In this document: one piece after another, positions 17,574 through 26,355 of the stretch
How the letters are laid out: every line of letters begins with the position of its first letter
Numbering within the stretch: the first letter of the stretch is position 1
Assembly: GCF_020524765.1 (NCBI RefSeq)
Contig: NZ_JAIVLR010000001.1
Location: 1,550,001 to 1,614,000 of the forward strand
Length of the DNA: 64,000 bases
Reading direction: 5' to 3'
Origin: Qipengyuania gaetbuli
GTDB taxonomy: Bacteria > Pseudomonadota > Alphaproteobacteria > Sphingomonadales > Sphingomonadaceae
The notes under the pieces: generated by a model
What the model was told of the DNA's origin: nothing
The model's input: only the letters and a program-made list of their open reading frames with translations
The model's database searches: none
Program-made: the position numbers and the translations under genes

Positions 17574-19727
17574 GTGACGGGCATGGAACAGACAAGTGCA
17601 GACCAGATCGACGGGCGGGTCCTGGACCCGCTCGTCGAGTGCATCGCGGAAGGGGCGCGCCGCTACGGCCTGCCCTTTGCGCGCGGCCTGCTTGCGCAAT
17701 TGCCGCGCAATGCCGAAGGGCTGCTTCCCGTCCACCAGGCTCCGGCAGCGCTGGAGCTTGCGGGCCTCAACTATGACGTGGTGCCGCGTCGCCGTCTGCC
17801 CAATGGCGCAGGCGACCTGCCGGCGATCATCACGCTGGCCAATCGCGGCGTCGCCCTGCTGCTCGATGCGCAGGAAGAGGAGCTGCTGCTGTGGCATCCC
17901 GAAAGCGGCAACGAGCTGTGGGAGCCGCGCGGCGATGTCGAGCAGGCCTATTCCGGCACGCTCATCTCCATCTACGGCGATCCCGACAAGATGCGCGCCA
18001 ACGAGGCGCCGTGGCACGCCAAGGCGCGCCAGCACTGGTTCTGGGGCGAACTGCGCCGGGAACGCCGCGCTTTCCTGCCGGTCATTCTCGGTTCGCTGCT
18101 GATCAACCTGCTGGCGATCGCGCTGCCGATCTTCACCATGAACGTCTACGACCGGGTGATTCCCAACCAGGCGCAGGAAACGCTCTGGGTGCTGGGCATC
18201 GGCGTGCTGCTGGCATTCGCGCTGGAATTCGCGCTGCGCCGCGCGCGCACCTCGATCGTCGACGAGATCGCCCAGCGACTAGACCTCAAGCTTAGCCAGA
18301 AGATATTTTCGCGCCTGCTCGCCGTGCCGCTGGCAGAGCGCAAGGGCCACACCGGCTCGCTTGCCGCGCGCGTCTCCGAATATGCCGTGGTGCGCGATTT
18401 CTTCGCCTCGACATCGGTCGTGCTGCTGGTGGACGTCGCCTTCCTGGTGGTATTCGTGGCGGTCATCGCCATCATTGCCGGCTGGCTGGCGCTGGTGCCG
18501 CTGACGATCATCCTGGCGATGATGGTGGCCGGTTACGTGCTCCAGAAGAAGGTCGTCGAAGCCTCGCAGGATGCGCAGGCCGACTACGGCCTCCAGCAGA
18601 CGCTGCTGGTCGAATCGCTGACCGGCGCTGAAACGCTGAAAGCCATGGGCGGCGAGGGCGGGATGCTGTCGCGCTGGCACCAGCTGGCCGAAATCGGCGG
18701 CCATTCGCAGCTTCGCCTGCGCTCGATCAACTCGCTCGCCGTGGGGCTGGCGCAGGTCTTCCAGCAGATCTCGACCGTCTCGCTGATAATCGGCGGCTAT
18801 TATCTCTTCGCCGCCGGTGACATCACCATGGGTGCGATCATCGCCATCGTGATGCTCGCTTCGCGCTCGCTCGCCCCGGCCGGCCAGATCGCATTCCTGC
18901 TGACCCGCGGGCGGCAGGCGCAGGAAACGCTCGGCAGTATCGAGCGCCTGTTCGAAGGCGGGGACGAACGGCGCGAGGGCGCCAGCGTGGCCCCGACCGC
19001 GATCGCCCGCCCGAAGATCGAATTCCACGACGCCGAGTTCGCCTATGGCGAGAACATGCAGCCGGCGCTTTCGGGCCTCAACCTGACCATCGAGCCGGGC
19101 GAGCGCGTGGCGCTGGTGGGCCGTGTCGCATCGGGCAAATCGACGCTGGGACGCCTGCTGTGCGGCCTCTACCGCCCGACCGGCGGCGCGATGCTGGTCA
19201 ACGGCATCGATGTCCACCAGTACCGCCCGCAGCAGCTGCGCGAGGCGCTCGGCTTCGTCGGGCAGGATGCGGCGCTGTTCTCCGGTTCGGTGCGCGACAA
19301 TCTCACGCTCGGCCGGCTGGGAATTTCGGAAGAAGACCTGCTGGCCGCGATGCGCGCCACCGGGGCCGACACCTACCTGTCGCGCGATGCCGGCGGTTTC
19401 GACCGTCCGGTGGGCGAGGATGGCCGCCAGCTTTCGGGCGGGCAACGCAGCTTCCTCGCGCTCGCCCGCGCCATGGTCGAACCGCGCGAACTCCTGTTCC
19501 TCGACGAGCCGACCGGCGCGATGGACAGCGAGACCGAAAAGATGTTCGTCGAGCGCCTGTCGACTGCGCTCAAGCCCGAACAGACGCTCGTCATCGCGAC
19601 GCATCGTCCGGCGCTGTTCGCCATTTGCGACCGCCTGATCTTGCTCGACCGGGGCCGCGTTGCTGCCGACGGCCCGATCAAGGAAGTGCTGGCCAAGGCC
19701 GGCGCGCCGCGCGGAGTGGTGTCATGA
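17574..19727 (+). CDS. Type I secretion ABC transporter with degenerate C39-like domain (LapB-like)
   Basis: A 717-residue fused permease/ATPase. Residues 1-140 form a C39-peptidase-like domain without a cysteine at the catalytic position, a non-proteolytic substrate-docking domain. Six membrane segments follow (about residues 160-460), then an ATPase domain with Walker A GRVASGKST near residue 515, the signature LSGGQR, and Walker B LLFLDEPTG. Such transporters move RTX/VCBS adhesins directly from cytoplasm to exterior. The start is a GTG at 17574 or an ATG at 17583; the AGAGG upstream suits neither perfectly. Its stop overlaps the next start (ATGA). Confidence 0.92.
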   Translation: MTGMEQTSADQIDGRVLDPLVECIAEGARRYGLPFARGLLAQLPRNAEGLLPVHQAPAALELAGLNYDVVPRRRLPNGAGDLPAIITLANRGVALLLDAQEEELLLWHPESGNELWEPRGDVEQAYSGTLISIYGDPDKMRANEAPWHAKARQHWFWGELRRERRAFLPVILGSLLINLLAIALPIFTMNVYDRVIPNQAQETLWVLGIGVLLAFALEFALRRARTSIVDEIAQRLDLKLSQKIFSRLLAVPLAERKGHTGSLAARVSEYAVVRDFFASTSVVLLVDVAFLVVFVAVIAIIAGWLALVPLTIILAMMVAGYVLQKKVVEASQDAQADYGLQQTLLVESLTGAETLKAMGGEGGMLSRWHQLAEIGGHSQLRLRSINSLAVGLAQVFQQISTVSLIIGGYYLFAAGDITMGAIIAIVMLASRSLAPAGQIAFLLTRGRQAQETLGSIERLFEGGDERREGASVAPTAIARPKIEFHDAEFAYGENMQPALSGLNLTIEPGERVALVGRVASGKSTLGRLLCGLYRPTGGAMLVNGIDVHQYRPQQLREALGFVGQDAALFSGSVRDNLTLGRLGISEEDLLAAMRATGADTYLSRDAGGFDRPVGEDGRQLSGGQRSFLALARAMVEPRELLFLDEPTGAMDSETEKMFVERLSTALKPEQTLVIATHRPALFAICDRLILLDRGRVAADGPIKEVLAKAGAPRGVVS

Positions 19728-20746
19728 GCGCCGCCTCCGTCACCCGCGTCCGCCGCTTCGGCGCGCTGATGATGCTGGCGCTGGCCAGCCTGCTGGTCGG
19801 CACCTCCTCGCTGCTCGCTCCGCAGGAAGCGGCGCGGGCCATGGCGCGGCTCGATCCCGAAATGCAGGCCGGACTGGTCGCCATGACCACCGGCAGCCAG
19901 GATATCGCCGAACTCGCCGTGGAAGACGTGGACAGCGCGCGCAGCCGCAACCTTGCCATTCCGCTCAGCGGCCTGCGGCTGGAAAAGACCGGTCGGTTCA
20001 GCGGCATCCCGCTTTCGTCCGTCTATTTCGGCACGGCGCGCGAATGCCTTGCCCAAGCGATCTATTACGAAGCCGCGCTCGAACCTGAATCGGGCCAGCG
20101 CGCCGTGGCGCAGGTTGTCCTCAACCGCGTGCGCCACCCCGCCTATCCGAACACGGTCTGCGGCGTGGTCTACCAGGGCTACAACCAGCGCGTGTGCCAG
20201 TTCAGCTTCACTTGCGACGGTGCGCTGCTGCGCCGTCCGCAGGCCAATCTGTGGAAGCGCGCGCAGGCCCTCGCGAAGGACGCGCTGGCCGGCTACGTCA
20301 TGCCCGATGTGGGCACGGCAACGCACTACCATGCCGATTACGTGGTGCCGAAATGGGCCTATACCCTTGGCAAGATCACGCAGATCGGCCGCCATATCTT
20401 CTATCGCTTCCCGGGTTCGCCGGGCATGTCTGCCAGCTTCTATCGCGGCTGGGGCGGGCGCGAGGTGCTGCCTCAGGTCGACTACACGCGCTTCCTCCTC
20501 GCCGAGGCCGAGGGCGCGGAGGAGATGGCGATCGACACCGGATACACGCCGGGCCTGACTGTCGTCCCCGACGTCAAGGACCGCCACGCCGCTGCCGACG
20601 TCGGCGGGCGTATCGACACGACCAAGACCTGGCGCCTGTCGATCCCCGATCCCGTCGAACTGAGCGCCGGTTACCGCTCGACCCTGGCAGGACAGGGCGA
20701 GGCCGGCGGGGTCGCAACCGATGGTTCCACGGAGACGAAACAATGA
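19724..20746 (+). CDS. SleB-type cell wall hydrolase inside the secretion operon
   Basis: A 340-residue protein with an N-terminal signal/anchor (about residues 10-32) and a central SleB/CwlJ (Hydrolase_2) domain. ECLAQAIYYEAALEPESGQ carries the probable catalytic Glu, and VVLNRVRHPAYPNTVCGVVYQG and ATHYHADYVVPKW are typical of the family. These enzymes cut peptidoglycan glycan strands. The start overlaps the ABC stop and its own stop overlaps the adaptor start, each by 4 nt (ATGA), so it is translated with the exporter. A local wall-opening role is an inference from this position. Confidence 0.88.
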   Translation: MSAASVTRVRRFGALMMLALASLLVGTSSLLAPQEAARAMARLDPEMQAGLVAMTTGSQDIAELAVEDVDSARSRNLAIPLSGLRLEKTGRFSGIPLSSVYFGTARECLAQAIYYEAALEPESGQRAVAQVVLNRVRHPAYPNTVCGVVYQGYNQRVCQFSFTCDGALLRRPQANLWKRAQALAKDALAGYVMPDVGTATHYHADYVVPKWAYTLGKITQIGRHIFYRFPGSPGMSASFYRGWGGREVLPQVDYTRFLLAEAEGAEEMAIDTGYTPGLTVVPDVKDRHAAADVGGRIDTTKTWRLSIPDPVELSAGYRSTLAGQGEAGGVATDGSTETKQ

Positions 20747-22008
20747 CGCTCGCCGCACGCTGGCGGACAATGCCTGCCGCCCAGCGCCTGATCGTCACCG
20801 CCGCTCTCGGCATGGCGCTGCTGTTCGTCTGGGCCGCTTTCGCACAGGTTGACCAGATCACGCGCGGCACGGGCAAGGTGATCCCGTCGAGCAAGGCACA
20901 ATTGGTGCAACCGGCCGAACCTTCCGTCATCGCCGAGATTCTCGTGCGCAACGGGCAGAGCGTGAAGAAGGGCGACCTCCTGGTCCGCCTCGACGATACG
21001 CAATCTTCCGCAGCGCTGGGCGAGCTCGAAACCGAGAACCAGCGGCTGGCCGTTCGTGCCCAGCGCCTCGACCAGGAAGCGTCGGGCGGCAGCATCGGCT
21101 GCGAGGCCGGCAGTGCCTGCGCCGAGGAAGCCCGCCTTGCCCAAGCGCGCCGTGCGACCGCCCAGGCGCGCGAGACTTCGCTGGCTTCTGCGGTCGAGCA
21201 GCGTCGCCGCGACCTTTCGGAAGCCGAAGCGACTGCCAGCAGCCTCGAGAGCAGCTTGCGCCTTGCCCGCGAGCAGGTGGACATGCTCCGCCCGCTGGCG
21301 GCCAAGAACATCGTCCCGCAGACCGACCTGCTGCAGGCCCAGCGCGAAGTCGTCGACCTGCAGGGCCGCCTTGCCGCCGCGCGGCAGGCAGCGGGCCGCG
21401 CTTCGGCCTCGATCATGCAGGCGCAGGCCGATCTCAGTCAGGCGCGCGCCGATTTCCGCCAGCAGGCGCTAGCCGAGCGGAGCGAGATCGCCACGCGCAT
21501 TGCCGTCAATCAGGAAAGTATCCGCGGTGCATCCGCACGCCGCGACCGCAATGAACTGCGCGCGCCTTCCGACGGCGTGGTCAACGATCTGCAGGTCAGC
21601 ACGCAGGGCGGCTTCGTCAATGCCGGCGAGCAGATCATGCAGATCGTCCCTGTGGGCGACAAGCTGCTGATCGAGGCGCGCATCTCGCCTGCCGACCGCG
21701 CTTTCGTGAAGGTCGGCGATGCGGCGAACGTGAAGGTCACCGCCTACGACTTTTCGATCTACGGCGGGATCAAGGGCCGCGTGGCACAGGTCAGCGCCGA
21801 CAGCATCTTCGACGAGGTCGAGCGCGAGGCCTATTACGCAGTGGTCATCGAGACCGATCGCGCATTCATCGAGAAGGGCGGGGTCCGCCTGCCGATCGTG
21901 CCCGGCATGGTCTGCGATGTCGAGATCATGACCGCCCGCCGCAGCGTGCTGTCCTATCTCTTCAAGCCGGTGAACCGCGCTTTCGACAGGGCAATGACCG
22001 AGCGCTGA
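20743..22008 (+). CDS. HlyD-family membrane fusion protein of the type I secretion system (LapC-like)
   Basis: A 421-residue adaptor that bridges the ABC transporter and the TolC channel. It has a single N-terminal membrane helix (about residues 20-37), a biotinyl-lipoyl-like half (VIAEILVRNGQSVKKGDLL), a long coiled coil (about residues 90-270) rich in Ala/Arg/Glu/Gln, and a C-terminal beta-barrel region (ELRAPSDGVVNDLQVSTQGG, then LPIVPGMVCDVEI), which is the HlyD signature. It is the last gene of the five-gene exporter set and ends just before the convergent protease gene. Confidence 0.93.
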   Translation: MTLAARWRTMPAAQRLIVTAALGMALLFVWAAFAQVDQITRGTGKVIPSSKAQLVQPAEPSVIAEILVRNGQSVKKGDLLVRLDDTQSSAALGELETENQRLAVRAQRLDQEASGGSIGCEAGSACAEEARLAQARRATAQARETSLASAVEQRRRDLSEAEATASSLESSLRLAREQVDMLRPLAAKNIVPQTDLLQAQREVVDLQGRLAAARQAAGRASASIMQAQADLSQARADFRQQALAERSEIATRIAVNQESIRGASARRDRNELRAPSDGVVNDLQVSTQGGFVNAGEQIMQIVPVGDKLLIEARISPADRAFVKVGDAANVKVTAYDFSIYGGIKGRVAQVSADSIFDEVEREAYYAVVIETDRAFIEKGGVRLPIVPGMVCDVEIMTARRSVLSYLFKPVNRAFDRAMTER

Positions 22009-22026
22009 CCAGCGACGGGGCGCGGC

Positions 22027-23028
22027 TCAATAGCCGTGCAGCCAACTCTGTTTCGCCCCCAGGCTCATGACCGGGCGGTAGCCGTGGTCGGAGCGCGCAT
22101 CGAGCGGGGCATCGCCGACATTGTCGAGCATCATCATGCCGTGATCGGTCTTCACCAGCAGCACGGCATGGTCGCGCCGGCGGATGAGATCGCGGGCGAG
22201 CGTCAGCATCATGTCCTCGCGCGCGACACCGGCGGCGGCGAGCAATTCCATTTTGAGCAGTGCGAAATCCTCGCAATCGCCCTTGCCGAGACGCAGCGTG
22301 GTCGCGGCATCGGCCCAGTAGTCTGCGCGGCCATAAAGGTCGCGGTCTTCCGCGTGGCGGATGCTGCGGTTGACCCAGCGGTTGACCGAGGCGACCAGTG
22401 CCGACTTTTCGGCCTTGGCTGTGCCGATAGCGGCCAGCGTCGGGCCGAGATTGCTGCGGGTGCGGCTGACGCGGGCAAAAGCCCCGTCGAAGCTGGTCTG
22501 GCCCACGGGCACCATCTTGCTGCCGAGAACGAGATTGGCATCGGAGCGGCGAGGGCCGGGGGCCGGTGCCAGTGCAGGCTGCGCTTGCGGGCGCGGCACG
22601 AAGGACAGCGGCTTCACAGGATCGAAAGCGGGGCGCGCAGCGAAGGGGCTGGTCACGCTGCAACCGGCGCTGCGTGCGGGCGAGGGCGCGGCGGCAGGTT
22701 CCAGCGGCTTGGCCGGCACACCTGCAAACAGCGGGTGATCGTCCCTGGCGCCTTCCTGCTGTGCGCGGATCGCATCGAGCGCGCTCGATCCGCCTAGGAT
22801 GGCGGCGGCCTTGCTCTGCGCGGCAGGGGCGAGGTCGGCGGGCACCGAAGCGGTGCCTGTGCTGGCCGCGCAATCCTCTGCCGGCGCAAGGCCCGGCGCG
22901 GCCCGCATCAGCACTTCCGCGCTCGCTGCAGAGGCGCTGGCCGGCAGCATGGCTGCAAGGGCCGCACCCGCCAAGGCGAGGGAAATGCCGTGCTTACCGC
23001 GGCGCAGGGAGATTGGTGCATCGACCAT
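22027..23028 (-). CDS. LapG-type transglutaminase-like cysteine protease
   Basis: A 333-residue periplasmic bacterial transglutaminase-like cysteine protease (BTLCP). It has a Sec signal (about residues 15-35), a Pro/Ala-rich stretch to about residue 170, and a catalytic domain with Cys252 (GKGDCEDFALLKMELL), His287 (RDHAVLLV) and Asp302 (LDNVGD). These match the Cys-His-Asp triad of LapG. LapG cuts the N-terminus of LapA-type adhesins and so frees them from the cell surface. It is encoded convergent to the exporter genes, 18 bp away. The long low-complexity N-terminal half is unusual compared with the shorter Pseudomonas LapG. No LapD, its c-di-GMP-dependent inhibitor, is seen in the window. 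Confidence 0.87.
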   Translation of the reverse strand: MVDAPISLRRGKHGISLALAGAALAAMLPASASAASAEVLMRAAPGLAPAEDCAASTGTASVPADLAPAAQSKAAAILGGSSALDAIRAQQEGARDDHPLFAGVPAKPLEPAAAPSPARSAGCSVTSPFAARPAFDPVKPLSFVPRPQAQPALAPAPGPRRSDANLVLGSKMVPVGQTSFDGAFARVSRTRSNLGPTLAAIGTAKAEKSALVASVNRWVNRSIRHAEDRDLYGRADYWADAATTLRLGKGDCEDFALLKMELLAAAGVAREDMMLTLARDLIRRRDHAVLLVKTDHGMMMLDNVGDAPLDARSDHGYRPVMSLGAKQSWLHGY

Positions 23029-23350
23029 GCCCCCCTGCTAGTGGGTCGCGGTCAAGACGAGGTTTCGCGCTCTGGTTAACGGCGAGGAAACGCTTCGGCG
23101 CTTCATCGGTGCGAAAGCGTGGGTTGATCAGGAGAGGGCTTCTCCCCCAATTCCATCAAAGGTCGCGCGCTGTATGTCGATCCTCAAACAGGCTATCGCC
23201 CCGATCTCGGCAGCCGCGTGCTGTTCGAGCCCGAACTGGCTATCGGCACGTGCCTGGACCATCGATGCCCGGCTGTTCACTTCTCAGCAGAACCCCGGCA
23301 TCGGCATGATGGGCCAGCGAGTGAATTACCGTATCCGGGCTATCCCGCGA
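23029..23350. other. Intergenic stretch with a possible gene remnant
   Basis: About 320 bases between lapG and a small membrane-protein gene. On the plus strand, a frame with GC-rich third positions (about 23132-23290; it reads SIKGRALYVDPQTGYRPDLG) has no start codon, follows an in-frame TGA, and soon turns to nonsense-like composition. It might be the fragment of a lost gene. Otherwise only the lapG promoter is expected here. Confidence 0.3.
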
Positions 23351-23653
23351 TCAGCTGCGGCCACGCCTGCGCCTGCCGGAACCACCGTAACCGAAATAGG
23401 CGGATCGCGCGTTCATCAGCTTGTGGCCCGACAGGAGCTCGAAACTGCTGCGCACACCCTGTAGCATGATTCCGAAGAAGACCGACAATACTGCCGACAG
23501 TTCGATCAGGACGAGCGCAGGCAGAAGGCCCGCAAGGAAGAGGTGCCTTCTCAAGCGGATGCCGATGCGGGACTTCGGGAAAGCGCGCACGATCGCGGCG
23601 CTCAGCAGGAAACAGGCGAGGAAATACGAGAGAGGAACTGCGAACCCGAGCAT
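23351..23653 (-). CDS. Small hypothetical membrane protein
   Basis: From the ATG at 23653 this is a 100-residue protein with two hydrophobic segments (FAVPLSYFLACFLLSAAIV and a second around residues 35-60). An extracytoplasmic or cytoplasmic tail ends in a Gly-Ser and Arg-rich stretch (YGGSGRRRRGRS). A longer start at 23716 would add 21 residues; an AGGGGG lies about 14 bases before the chosen ATG, which is far. I recognise no family. It follows the TIR gene on the same strand, 126 bp downstream. Confidence 0.5.
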   Translation of the reverse strand: MLGFAVPLSYFLACFLLSAAIVRAFPKSRIGIRLRRHLFLAGLLPALVLIELSAVLSVFFGIMLQGVRSSFELLSGHKLMNARSAYFGYGGSGRRRRGRS

Positions 23654-23779
23654 GATGACTTTTGACGACCCCCTAGGAAGAGGCGGGGCATTGGCAATGC
23701 AGGCAGGGCGGCGCAACGGAAACCGTATATCCTTATTACACGGACCTCGCGGACGGGATCGCGTGCGGACGGCACCAGC

Positions 23780-25753
23780 TTATTTGGCAGCGGCATCGTG
23801 CCCGGTCAGGTGTGGCTCGTCGCGGTGCAAATGCGTTTGGCGGACCTCTTCCTTGAAGTCGTATCCGACCCATTCGACGCAGTCGGGCCATGCCCCGCTC
23901 GCAAGCCAGTATTCGTTGAGGCCCAGCCGTTCGCACAGTTCGATGAAGCGCGGCTGCTGGATGACCTCGCTCCACTTGCCCAGGATCGTGCCGGGGTAAT
24001 AGACGCTCGGCCGGTCGCCCTTGGGATCGAAGATGTAATCGTAGGACGCCTTCTCGGCGAGATCGAGCGCCTCGTCGGCCAGCCCGAACGCGGCGATGGA
24101 CAGCACGAGGTTGAGCGGCAGCGTGCCGGTGGTCTCGATCAGCTGGGCATAGCGATCGGTACGCGTGCGGACGAGCTGCGGGTCCTTGTGGCGCAGCGCT
24201 TCGTTGAAGGCCTTGGCCGCTTTCATGTCGCGCGCGGGCCAGCCGTCGAACTGGTCGATCGCGCAGACCTGTTCGTCGTACACGTCCCAGAAGCCGAGGA
24301 AGCCGGAGGTGTTGATCACCCACAGCATGATGCCCGGATTGGCCGGCCAGCGCTCGCGCAGCTTGCGCGCCATCTTCACTCCGCCCTCGTAATCGCAGGT
24401 GTAGATCAGCATCTGCGCGAGGTGCAGCTGGGCGGACGGCATGATCGGATTGAGTTCGCAGGCGCGCTTTGCAAAACCCAGCGCATCGTGGAACCGGCCC
24501 ACACTCCAGCAGAAATTGCTCATGTCGGTCAGGATCGCCGGATCGTTGGGCGAGACTTCCAGCGCTTTCAGCAGCCGCTTCTCGCGCGCGGCATAGGCGC
24601 CCCATGGCTCGAGCATGGCAAGCGCGAGGTGCGCGCCGCCGCGCTTTGGATCAAGCGCGAGTGCCGCATGGGCCGCCTCGATCACCGCATCGCGGGCCGG
24701 GGCGTAGTCGCCTTCGAAATGGCCGGAACGCAGGAAGGATGCGCGGGCGACGGCGAGCATTTCCCATGCGGGGGCGAAATCGGGAGCTTCGCGCGTGACC
24801 TTTTCGAGCTTGGGAATGGCCTGCTGGGCGGAATCGTCGAAGGTCGCATCACCGTCTGCCAGGTGGCGCCGGGCGCGCAGGAAGGTATCGTAGAGGTCCG
24901 ATGGCAGCGAGCTGGCGCTGCTCGAGGAGGATGGCGCAAGCGCGATCCTCAGCGCTGCGGCGACCTGGCCGGCGATCTTTTCCTGCAGATCGAAGACGTC
25001 GTCGAGCGTGCCGTCGAAACGGTCGCCCCAGATGGCGTTGCGGCTGGCGCAGTCGACCAGTTCGGCGCTGATCCGGACCCTGTCCCCGCTGCGCCTGACC
25101 GACCCGTCGAGGACGTGGGTGGTGCCGAGGGCTGCGGCGACCTTGGATATTTCCTTGTCGGCCCCGCGAAACTGGAAGGCAGAGGATCGCGCCACGACCT
25201 TCAGCGTGCTGCCGTCCGACACGGTGCGCTGGATTTCCTCGGAAATGCCGTCGCAGAAATAGGCCAGCTCGCTGTCGGAGGAGAGATTGTCGAAGGGCAG
25301 GATCGCGACCAGCGGCTCGCGGCCGGGGACGGGGCCGGGATGGACTGGTGGGGCCTTGCTGCCCGTGCCGGTCAGTTCCGCGATGCTGGCGACCAGCTTG
25401 TGCCAGGTCGGCGCATCGGGTTCGCCGTTCCAGCTGGCCGCGGTTTCGCACTGGATGCGGTTGAAGGGCAGGGGCGGCAGCACCCCGTCGAGGCTCAGCT
25501 GGACGAGCTTGTCGGCTTCGAAGGCCATGCCCGCCTCGGCCGGCACCCAGCGCGATGCGCGCGCCTGTTCCGACCACAGGACGAGTACGGCCCGGGCCGC
25601 CTTCAGCTGTTCCTCGATGAGCGTGGAAAATGCACCGTGCGCGGGCAGGTCGTCGTCGATCCAGACTTCGTATCCGGCATCGCAGATGGCATCCGCGATA
25701 ACGCGCGCCTTGGCATAGTCGGCGCGGGCATAGGATATGAAGACATCGGTCAA
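23780..25753 (-). CDS. TIR domain protein fused to TolB-like and tetratricopeptide regions
   Basis: A 657-residue protein. Residues 1-120 form a TIR domain (DVFISYARAD, YEVWIDD, then SRWVPAE, where Glu73 aligns with the catalytic Glu of NAD-cleaving TIR domains). Residues about 147-275 look like the TolB/FlgO-type domain often found before TPRs in adenylate-cyclase-like regulators (VAILPFDNLSSD, YFCDGISEEI, TTHVLDGSVRRSG). Residues about 290-640 are helical TPR repeats. No membrane segment is obvious. It stands alone. It may be a signalling or defence-like NADase, or merely a TIR protein-interaction module; the sequence cannot decide this. Confidence 0.85.
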   Translation of the reverse strand: MTDVFISYARADYAKARVIADAICDAGYEVWIDDDLPAHGAFSTLIEEQLKAARAVLVLWSEQARASRWVPAEAGMAFEADKLVQLSLDGVLPPLPFNRIQCETAASWNGEPDAPTWHKLVASIAELTGTGSKAPPVHPGPVPGREPLVAILPFDNLSSDSELAYFCDGISEEIQRTVSDGSTLKVVARSSAFQFRGADKEISKVAAALGTTHVLDGSVRRSGDRVRISAELVDCASRNAIWGDRFDGTLDDVFDLQEKIAGQVAAALRIALAPSSSSSASSLPSDLYDTFLRARRHLADGDATFDDSAQQAIPKLEKVTREAPDFAPAWEMLAVARASFLRSGHFEGDYAPARDAVIEAAHAALALDPKRGGAHLALAMLEPWGAYAAREKRLLKALEVSPNDPAILTDMSNFCWSVGRFHDALGFAKRACELNPIMPSAQLHLAQMLIYTCDYEGGVKMARKLRERWPANPGIMLWVINTSGFLGFWDVYDEQVCAIDQFDGWPARDMKAAKAFNEALRHKDPQLVRTRTDRYAQLIETTGTLPLNLVLSIAAFGLADEALDLAEKASYDYIFDPKGDRPSVYYPGTILGKWSEVIQQPRFIELCERLGLNEYWLASGAWPDCVEWVGYDFKEEVRQTHLHRDEPHLTGHDAAAK

Positions 25754-25824
25754 GGGCGAGTCCTTGCAGCGAAGTCTTCTGTCTACGCCAGCCTAGAGGG
25801 CGACTCAATCATTTGGGCGCATAC

Positions 25825-25857
25825 GAAAAGGGCGGCACCTTTCGGTACCGCCCTTTC
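25825..25857 (-). terminator. rplJL operon terminator
   Basis: A 13-bp stem with one mismatch (25827-25839 with 25844-25856) closes a 4-base loop. On the minus strand it is followed by TTTTCG. It lies 40 bases after the rplL stop codon. Confidence 0.88.
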
Positions 25858-25896
25858 CGTGATCAGCGAAAGCTGTTCGAAGCGTAAGCGAAAAGC

Positions 25897-26274
25897 TTAC
25901 TTCAGTTCGACGGTGCCGCCGGCTGCTTCGATCTTGGCCTTCACTTCTTCGGCTTCGGCCTTGTTCACGCCTTCCTTGAGCGCCTTCGGGGCGCCTTCGA
26001 CGAGAGCCTTGGCTTCGGTCAGGCCCAGGCCGGTGATGGCACGGACTTCCTTGATGACCTGGATCTTCTTGCCACCGTCGCCGGTGAGAATGACGTCGAA
26101 TTCGTCCTTCTCTTCAGCAGCGGCGCCAGCGTCGCCACCACCAGCAGGTGCGGCAACGGCAACAGCAGCGGCGGCGCTAACGCCCCACTCTTCTTCGAGC
26201 GCCTTGGCAAGCTCAGCGGCTTCCATGACGGTCAGCTTCGACAGTTCTTCAACAAGCTTGGCGATATCGGCCAT
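25897..26274 (-). CDS. rplL: 50S ribosomal protein L7/L12
   Basis: A 125-residue ribosomal stalk protein, the dimeric factor-binding subunit. It has the N-terminal L10-binding helix ([22 protein letters not shown]), an Ala/Gly hinge (about residues 35-52) and the conserved C-terminal domain ([20 protein letters not shown], ending AGGTVELK). Length and sequence are fully typical. It lies 81 bp after rplJ and is followed by a clear terminator. rpoBC does not follow it here, unlike in most bacteria. Confidence 0.98.
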   Translation of the reverse strand: MADIAKLVEELSKLTVMEAAELAKALEEEWGVSAAAAVAVAAPAGGGDAGAAAEEKDEFDVILTGDGGKKIQVIKEVRAITGLGLTEAKALVEGAPKALKEGVNKAEAEEVKAKIEAAGGTVELK

Positions 26275-26355
26275 GATGTTTCACTCCAAATAATAGGCCG
26301 GGGTGCCGGATAGGCTCTGCCCCGATGAATATGTGTTCTAAGCGAGAACCAGCTC

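Noticed and set aside
19160..19723. Longer start for the SleB hydrolase inside the ABC gene
   Set aside because: The frame is open upstream but encodes Arg/Pro-rich shadow sequence; the ATG at 19724 gives a proper signal peptide and an ATGA overlap.
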